DNA of 64,000 bases from RYN-230 sp963844695 (GCA_963844695.1 CAWJPL010000017.1:1-64000), one strand, 5' to 3'; counted from the first letter of the stretch, positions 27,270 to 37,140 are shown. Notes: generated by a model not told the origin, from the letters alone. Numbers and translations are program-made.

Positions 27270-28181
27270 ATGACCCCATCTACTGGCGACGCAGCGGGGA
27301 TCCCGAAACCCGGGCGCAGCCGGCTCGGCCGGTCCATTCCGGTGCTGGCCGGCGCCGTGATCGCCGCCGCCGGCCTGGCGCTGGGCTCGCTGACGGCGGC
27401 TAGCGCCCAGCCCGGTCACCGGGACTGCACGTACTGGCCGGCGTCGGTTGCCCAGCAAGCGGCTTGCGTCCAGGCCGAGGACGCTCATGACCCCGTCAAC
27501 GGGAACACCGAGATGAACGTGAACGTGCTCGAGGACCAGGTCGAGCACTACTACGGCTCGGCCAGCGCGACCTACCCGGTCGTCGGCACGGTCACCATCC
27601 CATCCCACGACAGCAACTACGCCCACCAGATGAAGCAGATCGTGGACCGTGCCGAGGCCTACCTCGCCGCGGCCGGGCACCACGACCACGGGACGGGCAG
27701 GCCGACCGTCGTGTTCGACATCGACGACACCCTGCTCAACACCTACGACTACACCCTCGCCGAGCAGTTCGGCTACAGTCCGGCGACCAACGAGATCTGG
27801 GTCGACAACGCCGCGTTCCCGGCGGTCTTCTACATGCCGCAGCTGGTCAGGTTCGCCGCCAGCCACGGCTACTCCGTCTTCTTCATTACCGGCCGGCCGC
27901 AGTCCCAGACCGCGGCCACGATCAAGGACCTGACGAGCGCAGGCTACGCGGCGCCCCAGGGCGGCCACCTGTTCCTCAAGCCCGCAGTTCCGCCCGCCTA
28001 CCTGCACTGCGCCAAAGCGCCGAGTTGCACGACGATCGAGTACAAGTCCGGCACCCGCAAGCACATCTCCAGTGAGGGCTACAAGATCGTCGCCGACTTC
28101 GGCGACCAGTACAGCGACCTGCTCGGCGGCGACGCCGGCCACCAGGTCAAGATTCCCAACCCCATGTACTACATCCCCTAA
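27270..28181 (+). CDS. secreted HAD-family acid phosphatase (class B type)
   Basis: 303 residues. Signal peptide with TM-like segment VLAGAVIAAAGLALGSLTAA and cleavage near ASAQP. The HAD nucleophile motif is VVFDIDDTLLNTYDY, motif II is FFITGRP, and a conserved Lys (FLKPAVPP) and late Asp-rich DFGDQYSDLLGG complete the set. It should release phosphate from organic esters outside the cell. It lies upstream of a phosphate permease and is followed by a strong hairpin. Start ATG 27270 is fixed by the ribosome site. Confidence 0.9.
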   Translation: MTPSTGDAAGIPKPGRSRLGRSIPVLAGAVIAAAGLALGSLTAASAQPGHRDCTYWPASVAQQAACVQAEDAHDPVNGNTEMNVNVLEDQVEHYYGSASATYPVVGTVTIPSHDSNYAHQMKQIVDRAEAYLAAAGHHDHGTGRPTVVFDIDDTLLNTYDYTLAEQFGYSPATNEIWVDNAAFPAVFYMPQLVRFAASHGYSVFFITGRPQSQTAATIKDLTSAGYAAPQGGHLFLKPAVPPAYLHCAKAPSCTTIEYKSGTRKHISSEGYKIVADFGDQYSDLLGGDAGHQVKIPNPMYYIP

Positions 28182-28194
28182 CCGCCAGGTCGTC

Positions 28195-28229
28195 GCGTGC
28201 GGCTGGCCCAGCCCGGGCCAGCCGCACGC
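28195..28229. terminator. hairpin after the phosphatase gene
   Basis: Perfect 15-bp stem gcgtgcggctggccc / gggccagccgcacgc with a 5-base loop, 14 bases after the stop codon. Confidence 0.85.
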
Positions 28230-28282
28230 GATGGCCGCCTGCCCGGCGGCCGGTGGTTCGCCGGCGAGACATACGTCAAGGT

Positions 28283-28316
28283 GGCGGCCCGGTCGACATT
28301 GCTGTACCGGGCCGCC
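28283..28316. terminator. second hairpin in the phosphatase-permease gap
   Basis: Perfect 11-bp stem ggcggcccggt / accgggccgcc with a 12-base loop. It may reinforce termination or mark the end of a lost gene. Confidence 0.5.
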
Positions 28317-28410
28317 GGTCAGTTCGTCAGGTCATAGACGTACTGCTGTCCCACCGGCGCGACTTGGCCGCGGTCCGGCTTGCACGATCAGGGGGTCGTA
28401 AGCCGCAGGT

Positions 28411-28454
28411 GATTCATGTTCCGACCACCTTCCATTCATTCTGCGTTCATGTTT
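28411..28454 (+). promoter_or_regulatory. Pho-box-like 11-bp direct repeats
   Basis: Four consecutive 11-base units (28411-28421, 28422-28432, 28433-28443, 28444-28454); units 1, 3 and 4 have TTCAT at the same phase (gattcatgttc, cattcattctg, cgttcatgttt). PhoP boxes in streptomycetes are 11-bp direct repeats with GTTCA cores. The position about 100 bases before a phosphate permease fits PhoP activation. Confidence 0.55.
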
Positions 28455-28555
28455 TGGTCGGTTGCGCTTCGCCTGGACTGGATAGCTTCAGCCTGAATGG
28501 GACAAGGAGCCCAGTCGGCAGTGGGGCTGGGCGGGCGGCGTAAGCGGGGAGTGCC

Positions 28556-29971
28556 GTGACGGAGATCCAGTCCGGGGATTTGATCGCTGAGCTGGATGAG
28601 GCATCGCTGAGCAGATTCCACATGCGCGCGGTGCTGGTGTCAGGGATGGGGTTCTTCACCGATGCTTACGACTTGTTCGTCATCGGGATCGCCTCCACCC
28701 TGATCGCGAAGGAGTGGAATCTCAGTTCGGGAAAGCTCGCTGTACTGAACAGCACGATGCTGGCGGCGGCGTTCCTTGGGGCCCTGGTGTTTGGCCGCTT
28801 CGCCGACGTGGTCGGTCGCAAGCGCGTGTACTGGATGGTCGCTGCGATCATGGTCGTCGGGGCCCTGGGGTCAGCGCTGGCTCCGTCGTTCTGGATCCTG
28901 ATCATCTTCCGTTTCGTACTCGGCTTCGGCGTCGGCGGTGACTACCCGGTCAGCGCGGTGATGATGAGCGAATACGCGAACCGGAAGGACCGCGGCAAGC
29001 TGGTCGGCATGGTCTTCGGTACCCAGGCCCTGGGGCTGATCGTGGGACCGCTGATCGCCCTGGCTCTGATTGGCGGCGGGGCCAGCGACGATGTGGTCTG
29101 GCGGATCCTGCTCGGCCTGGGCGCTCTGCCCGCCGCCGCCGTGCTCTACCTGCGCACCAAGATGCCTGAATCGCCGCGCTACCGGGCCCAGGTACAAGGA
29201 CGGACGGCGGAGGCAGCGAGCCAGATCGCTGACTTCACCAGTGGGCAGGTCACCGGCAACGGGTCCGGTTCGCCCGGCCAGAACCTAGGGTTGCGGGCGT
29301 TCCTGACCAATCGGCGCTACCTGATCCTGCTAGCCGGGACCGCTGGCACCTGGTTCCTGCTCGATTACGCGTACTACGGCAACACCATCTCCACCCCGCA
29401 GATCCTCGGCCTGATCTCCCCGCACGCCTCCACCACGACCAAGATCGCCCTCCAGCTCGCCATCTTCGTCGTCGCAGCCGTGCCCGGCTACATCCTGGCG
29501 ATCGCTCGTCTGGACCGGATCGGGCACCGGCGGCTGCAGTTGGCCGGGTTCGCGATGATGGCGCTCTGCTTCGCCATCATCGCGATCGTGCCTGGGCTGA
29601 CCACCATGGTCGTGCCGTTCCTGCTGGTCTACGGCGTGAGCTACTTCTTCACCGAGTTCGGCCCTAACATGACCACGTTCGTCATGCCCAGCGAGCTGTA
29701 CCCGGTCAGCATGCGCGCGACCGGGCACGGGATCTCCGCTGGCGTCGGCAAACTCGGCGCGTTCATCGGGGTCTTTCTGTTCCCGGTGCTCCAGACGTCC
29801 CTGGGCCTGCGCGGCACGCTGCTGCTCACCGCCGGGGTGTCCGTGCTCGGCTTCGCCCTCACCCTGGTGCTGCCCGAACCCGCAGGCCGCAGCCTGGAAG
29901 ATATGATCCCCACCACCCCCGACGTAGCCGTCCCGCCGTTGAGGGTGGCCGGTCAGGCGCCAGCGGGCTGA
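28556..29971 (+). CDS. MFS inorganic phosphate:H+ symporter (PHS type)
   Basis: 471 residues, 12 spans, with the PHS pattern. TM1 region is GMGFFTDAYDLFVIGIASTL, the motif after TM4 is GFGVGGDYPVSAVMMSEYA, the central loop PESPRYRAQVQG is long, and the second half has FLLDYAYYGNTIS and FGPNMTTFVMPSELYP. Homologues of this type move phosphate with protons. GTG start 28556 with GGGGAG upstream. The 3' end overlaps the convergent gene at 29953 by 19 bases. Confidence 0.9.
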   Translation: MTEIQSGDLIAELDEASLSRFHMRAVLVSGMGFFTDAYDLFVIGIASTLIAKEWNLSSGKLAVLNSTMLAAAFLGALVFGRFADVVGRKRVYWMVAAIMVVGALGSALAPSFWILIIFRFVLGFGVGGDYPVSAVMMSEYANRKDRGKLVGMVFGTQALGLIVGPLIALALIGGGASDDVVWRILLGLGALPAAAVLYLRTKMPESPRYRAQVQGRTAEAASQIADFTSGQVTGNGSGSPGQNLGLRAFLTNRRYLILLAGTAGTWFLLDYAYYGNTISTPQILGLISPHASTTTKIALQLAIFVVAAVPGYILAIARLDRIGHRRLQLAGFAMMALCFAIIAIVPGLTTMVVPFLLVYGVSYFFTEFGPNMTTFVMPSELYPVSMRATGHGISAGVGKLGAFIGVFLFPVLQTSLGLRGTLLLTAGVSVLGFALTLVLPEPAGRSLEDMIPTTPDVAVPPLRVAGQAPAG

Positions 29972-30681
29972 CCATCCTCATGTCCCGGCTTCCCGGCGAA
30001 GCGCGGCAGCGCTGCTAAGAGTGCGGCCCGCGCATCGTCATCTGTGGCCGTGGGTATCTGTGCGGCGGCCATGGTGAGGAACGCGGCGGCGCAGCCGAAG
30101 GTCTCGCCGATGGCGCGGCCCGCCAGCCGGGCCAGATACGCCCGGTATCGGGTCAGCTCCCAGGCCCGCCCGCGCGGTGCCAGCGGCCCGGATACGGGCT
30201 GTGGCACCAGTTTCCACGTCCACGCCGTGATCGGTGCTTCCGCTGTGCCGTGACCGGGCCCGCCAGGCTGGATGAACTCGGCCTGGTCGGCCTCGTCACC
30301 GATCCGGTTCCGGACAAAACGCAGGCCGCCCAAGGTTTCCTCAATCAGCCTGCGCCGCGCCGGTCCCTGGCCCGCCATCACGTCGTCGTAAGTGTCCGGG
30401 TGGTGGCGGACCAGCGTTGCGTTGACGATGGTGACCCACCACACCGCTTCGCCAATCACGGCGAACGCCCGTGGCTGGTCGGCTGCCCTAACCTGAGCCA
30501 GCCGGGCGGCGGTGTCACTCATCGCGGTGACAGACCACAGCAGCGCGCTTGCCCCGCCCGCCTGGTCACCCGTGCGCTCGCTGTTCCACTCCTCTCGGCA
30601 GACGGCACCACAAAAACGGTCGTGCTCGCGCCGGGGCGCGTACAGCGTCCCGCACTCGTCGCAGGCCCGGGTGTCACTCAC
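29953..30681 (-). CDS. unknown actinobacterial protein with N-terminal zinc ribbon
   Basis: 242 residues. The first 30 hold CDECGTLY..FCGAVCR, a CxxC...CxxxC zinc-ribbon-like pair. The rest is mainly helical, with a conserved-looking core (GEAVWWVTIVNATLVRH, LIEETLGGLRFVRNRIGDE, WELTRYRAYLARLAGRAIG). No enzymatic motif seen. Convergent with the phosphate permease and overlapping it tail to tail. Confidence 0.6.
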   Translation of the reverse strand: MSDTRACDECGTLYAPRREHDRFCGAVCREEWNSERTGDQAGGASALLWSVTAMSDTAARLAQVRAADQPRAFAVIGEAVWWVTIVNATLVRHHPDTYDDVMAGQGPARRRLIEETLGGLRFVRNRIGDEADQAEFIQPGGPGHGTAEAPITAWTWKLVPQPVSGPLAPRGRAWELTRYRAYLARLAGRAIGETFGCAAAFLTMAAAQIPTATDDDARAALLAALPRFAGKPGHEDGQPAGA

Positions 30682-31204
30682 CGCGTCATGCTACGCGGGG
30701 GATCTATACGGAGGGTGGCCCCGGTCGGGATTTGCCTCTACCCATCCGGGTGCTTGCGCGGCGCTGACCAGGCTGCAGACCGGTTGCGGGCGGACTCCTG
30801 CCCGCTTAATGTCCTCTGCGCGGTAACCCCTTCCCAGGCCCCGATCTCCGAGGTCCGCGGGCGCAGCCCACGGTGGCTTACCACTGGAAGTGTTTCGACG
30901 CCTGTCTTCCGCTGGACATCCCCGCCCCATTACCCGCTCCTCCCCTCCATGCCGCCCGAACGGCCCACCGGACCACATCCGTTGAGGTGGAGCCCGTTCA
31001 TCCCGGGCTGGCGATTCGCTTGAGCTGCACCACACCAACTGGCCCGGCCCGGCATGCTCAGCCTCGACGGCCGCTACCGGCGCCCTGCCGCGCAAACTCC
31101 AGCGCGTTCTGCGGTCCGTCAAGGACCTACGCGGCGTGTTCATTCTCACGTTGGACAAAATTCATCTTTTGTTCACCTTCGGGCTAGCCTGGCCGGATGA
31201 TTGC
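30682..31204. other. intergenic region before mgtC-like gene
   Basis: No gene found on either strand. Around 31140-31170 there is a lower-GC patch (TTGGACAAAATTCATCTTTTG) that could hold the promoter of the gene at 31205. Confidence 0.45.
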
Positions 31205-31987
31205 ATGGGCCCGTTGGCCGTCGCGGTCGCTGCGGCCCGCCATCTCAATGGTGAGGAGTGGCTGCAGGCGGGTGAGCTCGGCCTGGCCCTGGTGCTGTCC
31301 GCGCTCATCGGCCTGGAACGGGAGGTCCGGCAGAAGCACGCCGGGTTGCGGACTCACACCCTGGTTGGCGTCGGTGCGGCCCTGTTCATGCTGATCAGCA
31401 AGTACGGGTTCACCGATGCGCTCCAGCCCCGGCTGGTGGTAGTGGACCCCTCGCGGTGGCGGCCCAGATCGTGACGGAGGTGGGGATTCCTGGGCGCCGG
31501 GCTGATCTTCGTGCGGCGTGACTCAGTACGCGGCCTCACCACGGCCGCGGCGATCTGGGTCACCGCCGCGATCGGGTCGGCAGCAGGCGCCGGACTGCCG
31601 CTGCTCACGGTCCTGGCCACTGGCATCTACTTCCTCGTGGCTGTGGCCTTCCCGGTGGTAACCCGCCGGCTGCCCAGGTCAACTACCGCCATGTCGGCGC
31701 TGGGGGTCCGCTACCCCGACGGCCGTGGCATCCTGCGGAACGTCCTCCGGGAGGCCACCGCGCGGGGCTTCGCCATCGACGACGTCGCCACCGAGGCCCT
31801 CGGCTACCGGCGCCCACCCGGTCAGGCCGGCACGCTCCCGGAACCCCGGATGGTAGAAGTCACCCTCCACGTCCACGGCAAGAACTCCGTCAACGAGCTC
31901 GCGGCCACCCTGTCCGAGCAGCAAGACGTCGACGCCGGCATCGGCGCGCTTCAGGGCTGTCTGGCCGAACGACTCGCGGGCTGCTGA
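31205..31987 (+). pseudogene. MgtC/SapB-family membrane protein, two close frameshifts
   Basis: The N-terminal half (GLALVLSALIGLEREVRQK, AGLRTHTLVGVGAALFMLIS) and the rest (GAGLIFVRRDSVRGLTTAAA, then a C-terminal ACT-like domain ending at 31987) are one MgtC-type protein. Between 31453 and 31490 the frame must change twice to read VAAQIVT and then FLGAGLIF. The domain order (about five TM, then a cytosolic domain) is normal. MgtC-like proteins affect membrane ATP synthase and magnesium adaptation in pathogens; the role here is unknown. Two slips within 40 bases suggest sequence error. Confidence 0.75.
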
Positions 31988-32119
31988 CTGCCCCGGACCT
32001 CGTAGCAGCGTCGCGGCGCCGCTCAGAGGGTGCGAACCGCGAACCGACTTACCCTGAATTGACGAGGACCTCTGCACAGGTCCCCGGCGATGTAAAGGAA
32101 TCGGGACGCCGGTGCGTAC

Positions 32120-32677
32120 ATGGGTGTGGAACGTAAACAGGCCGAGTTCACCGAGTTCTACCAGAGCACGCGGGACGACTGTTTAAGGATCGTCCTGGTC
32201 GCCGTCGGCGACCAGGCACTAGCCGAAGACCTGGTGGCGGAGGCCTTCGCCCGGGCGTGGACGGCGTGGCGCACGGTTCGCCGTCACCCGGCGGGTCGTG
32301 CGTGGGTGGTCAGGACCGCGCTGAACGCCCACGTGTCGTGGTGGCGGCGGCGACGCCGGGAGATGCCCCTGGAGGGGCACGACCTCCCGGTGCCCGCCGA
32401 TCCTAGTTCCGCGCTGGACACCGCGGTCCTCGCTGCGCTGTGGCGGCTTCCCATCAGGCAGCGCCAGGTGATCGCGCTTCGGCTACTGCTCGACCTGGAC
32501 ACCGAGACCACCGCGCAGATGCTGGGCATCTCACCCGGCACGGTCGGTGTCCACCTGCACCGCGCGATCGCTACCTTGCGGGGCGACATCGCTCTGGTCC
32601 ACGGCCGTGCCTCACCGCATGCGGCTGCCACCAACCAGCCAAGAGGCGTCACGAGGCACATGGAGGCTCAGGCATGA
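32120..32677 (+). CDS. SigE-like ECF sigma factor
   Basis: 185 residues: sigma-2 FTEFYQSTRDDCLRIVLVAV and LAEDLVAEAFARAW, sigma-4 LPIRQRQVIALRLLLDLD and MLGISPGTVGVHLHRAI. Stop overlaps the next ATG as ATGA, so the pair is translationally coupled. Its partner is the membrane protein at 32674. Confidence 0.9.
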   Translation: MGVERKQAEFTEFYQSTRDDCLRIVLVAVGDQALAEDLVAEAFARAWTAWRTVRRHPAGRAWVVRTALNAHVSWWRRRRREMPLEGHDLPVPADPSSALDTAVLAALWRLPIRQRQVIALRLLLDLDTETTAQMLGISPGTVGVHLHRAIATLRGDIALVHGRASPHAAATNQPRGVTRHMEAQA

Positions 32678-33666
32678 ACGACGATGAGGCGCTCGCCACC
32701 GCGCGGGCATCCCTCACAACCACGCGGGACTTCCTCGACCAGGTGCACATGGAGCGCCCGGTGGCGGCTCTGGTGGCCAGGGCCCGCGGCCGCCGGCGGC
32801 GGCAGGTGCTGTCCGGTGGAGTAGCCGTCAGCGCCGTCGCGGCCATTGCGGTGCTGCTGGCCACACTCGGCCAGCCGGGTCCGGGTCAGGCGCCGCCGGT
32901 GGCGTCCGGCAGCACGCCCGAGGCGCAGACCACCGCGTACGTGGTCAAGCGGGTCGAAAGCGCGCTCGCCCACAACCGGATGGTCTTCCGCGGGACGTCG
33001 AACAGCATGGGCCAGCTGAGTGTGACCTGGGCGTATGGCCGACGGAGCCGGTTTGAGGAGTTCACGGGGAAACAGTGCGGCCACTCGCTGACGTCGGGGG
33101 AGTGCACCCACCGGGGCGGGTCCGAGAGGTTCCTCGCCGACGGAACCACGTTCGTGCACGGCAAGCTCACCGGCGTTTACGTCACGTACTTCAACCGCAG
33201 ATACAGCCTCTCCAAGGTGTGGAACTCCCCGCCGAACGCGTGCTCAGCCGAGGCTGCAATGGAGGTGGGAGGCCCGGGGGTGGCCACGGCGCACTGGTCG
33301 GCTTTCATCCGCGCGACGATCGCCTGCGGCGCCGCCCGCGTGACCGGGCACGTCCTGATCGACGGCGTGGAAACCACGAAGATCTCCGGGAAGCCGGTCA
33401 CTGTCAAGCTGTCACCGGGCTACGCCAAGGTCAGCCACGAGAAGTGGGCGCGAAGCTACTGGACCCTTTACGTCGATCCCACGACCTACCTGCCGGTGCG
33501 GATGTTCGGCGCGACGTATATGTTCGGCGGCCCGATGGCCAGCTACACCTCATCCTCTGTCACCGACGTGCGGTGGCTGAAGCCCACCCGCGCCAACATC
33601 GCCAAAGCCACGATCACCATCCCGCCCGGCTTCCACCACTGGCGGGGCTTGCCTGGCAACCAGTGA
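32674..33666 (+). CDS. membrane protein, probable anti-sigma factor
   Basis: 330 residues. A cytosolic N-terminus of about 45 residues is followed by one TM helix (GVAVSAVAAIAVLLATL) and a large extracellular domain. That domain contains paired cysteines (KQCGHSLTSGECTHRGG, NACS, IACGAA) and may form disulfides. No zinc anti-sigma motif (HxxxCxxC) in the cytosolic part. The position after an ECF gene suggests control of that sigma factor from outside the membrane. Confidence 0.7.
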   Translation: MNDDEALATARASLTTTRDFLDQVHMERPVAALVARARGRRRRQVLSGGVAVSAVAAIAVLLATLGQPGPGQAPPVASGSTPEAQTTAYVVKRVESALAHNRMVFRGTSNSMGQLSVTWAYGRRSRFEEFTGKQCGHSLTSGECTHRGGSERFLADGTTFVHGKLTGVYVTYFNRRYSLSKVWNSPPNACSAEAAMEVGGPGVATAHWSAFIRATIACGAARVTGHVLIDGVETTKISGKPVTVKLSPGYAKVSHEKWARSYWTLYVDPTTYLPVRMFGATYMFGGPMASYTSSSVTDVRWLKPTRANIAKATITIPPGFHHWRGLPGNQ

Positions 33667-33798
33667 CCGCTGGCAAGCAGTGATCGCAGGCAAGCAGGGG
33701 CGTGCCAGGCGAGCCAGCGATGCTCGGCCCCGGCGCCGCCGGGGCCGAGCCCAGCATTCGAGCGCCGCCTGGGCGGCGGAGGCAGGCAGGGAGGACTC

Positions 33799-35295
33799 AT
33801 GCGACATTCTCCATGGAACCGGCCGGCTGCGGCGCTGGCCGGGGCGGGCCTGGCGGTGGCCATGGTCGCCGTTCCCGGCTCACCAGCGACCGCCGCCGGC
33901 CAGGCGGCCGCGCCGGTGCTGAAGCTGGCAGCCGCGCAGCGCAGCATCACGCTGGACAGCTTCGGCGGCAAGGTATACCTGGACCCCGGCATCTGGGTCG
34001 CGGTGCTGAAGTCGCCGCTGCAGTTCAACGTGCGGCGGGTGTCCTATACCCGTCCCTTCGCGATCACCCAGATCATCCACGCGCCGGGTGGTGGAGCCGT
34101 GCGGCGGCCACTGCCTGCCAGCGTGGTGCAATGGAACGGCGGGCTGCGCAGTTTCCTGACGCTGACCGCGCGGAATTCGGCCGGAAAAGTCGCCGTCTCC
34201 CAGACGATCCCGTTCTGCCCAGACACCTATGACCCTGAGCGGGTGACCCCCAGCGGGCCGGCCACGACGCCGTACCCACCGCAGTGCGACACCAACCCGT
34301 TCATGAAGGGAATGGTGTGGGGGGTGCAGACCGGCTGGGCGACCGATCCAGCGGAGTCCAACTTTCTCGGGCACCAGGTCAAGCTCGCGCTGGGCACCTA
34401 CCACGTGACCGCCGCGATCCGCCCGGTGTACCGGCGGATGTTCGGCATCTCCGCCCGCGACGCCACCGCGACCGTGACGGTCAAGGTCGTCAAGGGCCCG
34501 AAGTGCTGCCCGGTCCCCGGGTGCTGCGCACCGGCCGCGACTCACGCGCAACAAGCTGCGGGGCCACCGCCGGTTGAGGCGGGAGTCCGGACCGCAGCAA
34601 AGCCACCCGAGTCCGCGCTGCCGGACCTGGTAGCACTGCCCGCCTGGCACATCGCGACCAGCCACGCGGCCAAGACCAAGACCGACTACCTCACGTTCGG
34701 CGCCACTGTGTGGGTGGGCGGCAACGGCCCGCTCGACGTCGAAGGATTCCGCTCGCACGGCTCGCCGGTCATGAAGGCATATCAGTACTTCTGGCAGGGA
34801 AAGCACCTCATCGGCCGGGTCAGAGCCGGGACTATGGGATTCGACAGCCAGAAGGGCCACAACCACTGGCACTTCGAGCAGTTCGCCAGGTACACCCTGC
34901 TCAAGTCCACCAGGTCGGTAGCGGTGACCAGCCACAAGGTCGGATTCTGCATCTTGCCCTCGGACGAGATCGACTTGCTGCTGCGTCGCGCCGTGTGGCA
35001 GCCATCCCTGGCCGGCCCGGCGGGCCTGTGTGGCTCACCGACGTCGCTGTGGGTGGCGGAAGAGATGCCGGTCGGCTGGGGCGACACCTACTACCAGGTC
35101 GCGGGCCAGTCGTTCAACATCACGCACGTGCCCAACGGCACCTACTACATCGAGGTGACCGCCAACCCGCTGCGGGTCCTGCACGAAACCACCACCCGCG
35201 ACGACGTCTCGGTGCGCAAGGTCGTCCTGAGCGGCAGCGCCGGGCACCGCACCGTCAAGGTCCCGGCCTGGCACGGCATCGACCCAGAACACTAG
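33799..35295 (+). CDS. secreted lysyl-oxidase-like copper protein
   Basis: 498 residues. Sec-type signal peptide (ALAGAGLAVAMVAVPGSPATAA). Residues about 275-495 match the bacterial lysyl oxidase family: FRSHGSPVMKAYQYFWQG, copper motif GHNHWHFEQFARY (H354, H356, H358), KVGFCILPSDEIDLL, GWGDTYYQVAGQSFNITHVP and a final HETTTRDDVS. Before it is a beta-rich domain of about 200 residues and a cysteine cluster KCCPVPGCCAP. Such proteins may oxidise amines or lysines in wall proteins. A preceding ECF/anti-sigma pair could control it; gap 132 bases. Confidence 0.85.
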   Translation: MRHSPWNRPAAALAGAGLAVAMVAVPGSPATAAGQAAAPVLKLAAAQRSITLDSFGGKVYLDPGIWVAVLKSPLQFNVRRVSYTRPFAITQIIHAPGGGAVRRPLPASVVQWNGGLRSFLTLTARNSAGKVAVSQTIPFCPDTYDPERVTPSGPATTPYPPQCDTNPFMKGMVWGVQTGWATDPAESNFLGHQVKLALGTYHVTAAIRPVYRRMFGISARDATATVTVKVVKGPKCCPVPGCCAPAATHAQQAAGPPPVEAGVRTAAKPPESALPDLVALPAWHIATSHAAKTKTDYLTFGATVWVGGNGPLDVEGFRSHGSPVMKAYQYFWQGKHLIGRVRAGTMGFDSQKGHNHWHFEQFARYTLLKSTRSVAVTSHKVGFCILPSDEIDLLLRRAVWQPSLAGPAGLCGSPTSLWVAEEMPVGWGDTYYQVAGQSFNITHVPNGTYYIEVTANPLRVLHETTTRDDVSVRKVVLSGSAGHRTVKVPAWHGIDPEH

Positions 35296-35310
35296 ACCCT
35301 GCGCCCACTC

Positions 35311-35347
35311 CATGAGCGGCGGCGGGCAGGGCCCACCGCCGCTCATG
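35311..35347. terminator. hairpin after the lysyl-oxidase-like gene
   Basis: Perfect 12-bp stem catgagcggcgg / ccgccgctcatg with a 13-base loop, 16 bases past the stop. Confidence 0.75.
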
Positions 35348-35555
35348 CTTGAGAAGCGCTGTGCGGCGGCTCGCTGTCACCCTGGGCGGGGACGGGGCGG
35401 GCGAAGATTTGGGTGACGGCGTGACGGAAGCCGTCCGGCAAGCCCGGCTGCCGATTCAACTCCACCAGCAAGTGCATGTGCAGGTAGGAGACTGTGCCCG
35501 CGATCAGCGCCAGCAACGCTACGCACCTAGTGGTGGTCGACCGAATCCCCCGGTC
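35343..35555 (-). pseudogene. DUF2637 remnant 1
   Basis: The minus-strand reading RCVALLALIAGTVSYLHMHL, followed by LVELNRQPG, matches the start of actinobacterial DUF2637 membrane proteins and the remnant at 40040-40285. After QPG the family sequence is lost. DUF2637 genes are common on actinobacterial plasmids and integrative elements. Confidence 0.55.
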
Positions 35556-35947
35556 CGCACCGCACACACCACCTCGCTCTGACCTGCGGGTTCGCGAGCT
35601 GCACTCCGACGGCGACCGGCAAAACCGCAGATCAGAGACATGGGGTTCAAGTCCCTCTCGGAGTCGTCCGATTACCCATAGGACATGGACCCTGTGAACG
35701 GCATCGATATAGCCAGAGCGGCGCGGTTCAGTTTCTCCTTGTCCATCTCGAGGATGAGGAACGGCCCGGCCGCGGCAAAGTGCAGCCCCGACTCCTGGGC
35801 AGCCATGCGCGGGTAGCACGCGGGGGTGGGCCACACCGATCTGGAAATGGTCGTGATCGTGGGCGCACCCTTGGTGCTGCTTGCGGCTGTGATCATCCGG
35901 CCAGTCGATTCAGGCAGCAGGAGCGAACCTGCGGGTTGCAGGGTCCG
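35556..35947. other. gap with tRNA-3'-like fragment and short stubs
   Basis: Contains fragment B (35639-35663). On minus, about 35675-35800 reads AAGPFLILEMDKEKLNRAAL with good-looking composition, possibly the stub of a lost gene. No complete gene. Confidence 0.4.
35639..35663 (+). repeat. tRNA-Leu 3'-end-like fragment B
   Basis: CATGGGGTTCAAGTCCCTCTCGGA against CATGGGGGTTCAAGTCCCCCCTCGGA of tRNA-Leu: one base short in the G run and nearly identical otherwise. The most convincing of the downstream fragments. Confidence 0.6.
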
Positions 35948-37140
35948 TCAAGGCTGCCTGATCCAGACCGACAGGTGGCGAGGCTCAAGGGCCGTGTGCA
36001 CGACCCCCGTCAGGTCGTCCTGGACTGTTCCCAGGTTCACTGCTCCCTGCAGTCGGGCCGCAAAGGCGGTGACCATCTGATCCGTGTCATATCGGGCCCG
36101 GTTGAACCGGCGGTCCACGTCCCGCTGGACCCGGTGCCGCAACGGGTTGAACAACGCCGCGGCCGCCAGTGTTGCCGCGGCGACAGCCACTGGCGAGGAG
36201 ACCGATAGGACCCGCGTGGCCATCAGCACCAGCCCTGCGTACAGCCCCAGGAGCAGACCTGTGACGATCGTGTACGCGAGGGTCCGGGAGACGATCCGGT
36301 CGATGTCAAACAGGCGGTACTTCAAGATGGCCACGCCCATGCAGATCGGAAGGGCAAGCAGCGTGGCGGCGCCCGCGATGCCGCCAGCCACTCCGAGGAT
36401 CCCGTGCATTCCTGACAGCCAGGTCGTGAGAGGGATGCCAATGCCGGCGATGGCCGATCCGGTCAGCAGCCACTTCAACTGCTGCCGACGCTCTCCGGAC
36501 GAGCGCCGATAGCTGGCCACCTGGGCTACCAGCGAACCCAGCCAGCAGACTGCCAGCACTGGGAGGAACACGGCTTCGGCCGCACCCCACCAGGCCGCAG
36601 AACCGCTGGGGTGGGAAAGCATGACGAGGTTCCCGCCGGAATCCACGCGAATGTGGTGACCGCTGATGGCGCCCACCGTGACCACGCCGGCGCCGGCCAG
36701 ATACAGCATGGCCAAGGCAAGGTAAACCCACAGGACCCACCGCCAGCGCGGCGACGGCGACTGGCCATCGGGAAAGAGCAAGACGGCCAACCCGGCCAGG
36801 ACGATTCCGCCCGCCCAGCCGGGCTGCGCGAGCACCGCCAACCAGCCGACCGGCAGGCCGCCATGCCGAAGCCGGTAGTCGGCCACCGCATAGAAGCTGG
36901 CGTCCTGACTGAGCGCGAGGAAGACCGCCCCGCCCAGGAGGAGCCACCCGAGCGGGTTGCGCGGCTTTCGCCAGGCCACTAGGAAGCCGACCGCCCCGAA
37001 CGCGGCCGAGAACCAGACCGGCGCGGAGCCGCCGCTGGAGTCCATGCTCTGGCGCGCCAGGCCGGCAAAAGGCACATCGGCGATCATCAATGCCAGCAAG
37101 ACACCGCCGAGGACCAGTGCCGCGACCTGTGACAGCACAC
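35948..37140 (-). CDS. multi-span membrane protein resembling the N-terminal half of actinobacterial sensor kinases
   Basis: About 397 residues. Eight or so TM spans (ALVLGGVLLALMIADVPFAG, AAFGAVGFLVAWRKPRNPLG, GWLLLGGAVFLALSQ, AGGIVLAGLAVLLFPDG and others) end with FNRARYDTDQMVTAFAARLQ and a final HLSVWIRQP. Sensor histidine kinases of actinomycetes have this same membrane and linker region, but here the protein stops before any GAF or kinase domain. The open frame extends upstream through unrelated sequence into a DUF2637 remnant; GTG at 37140 is the best start. Function unknown. Confidence 0.6.
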
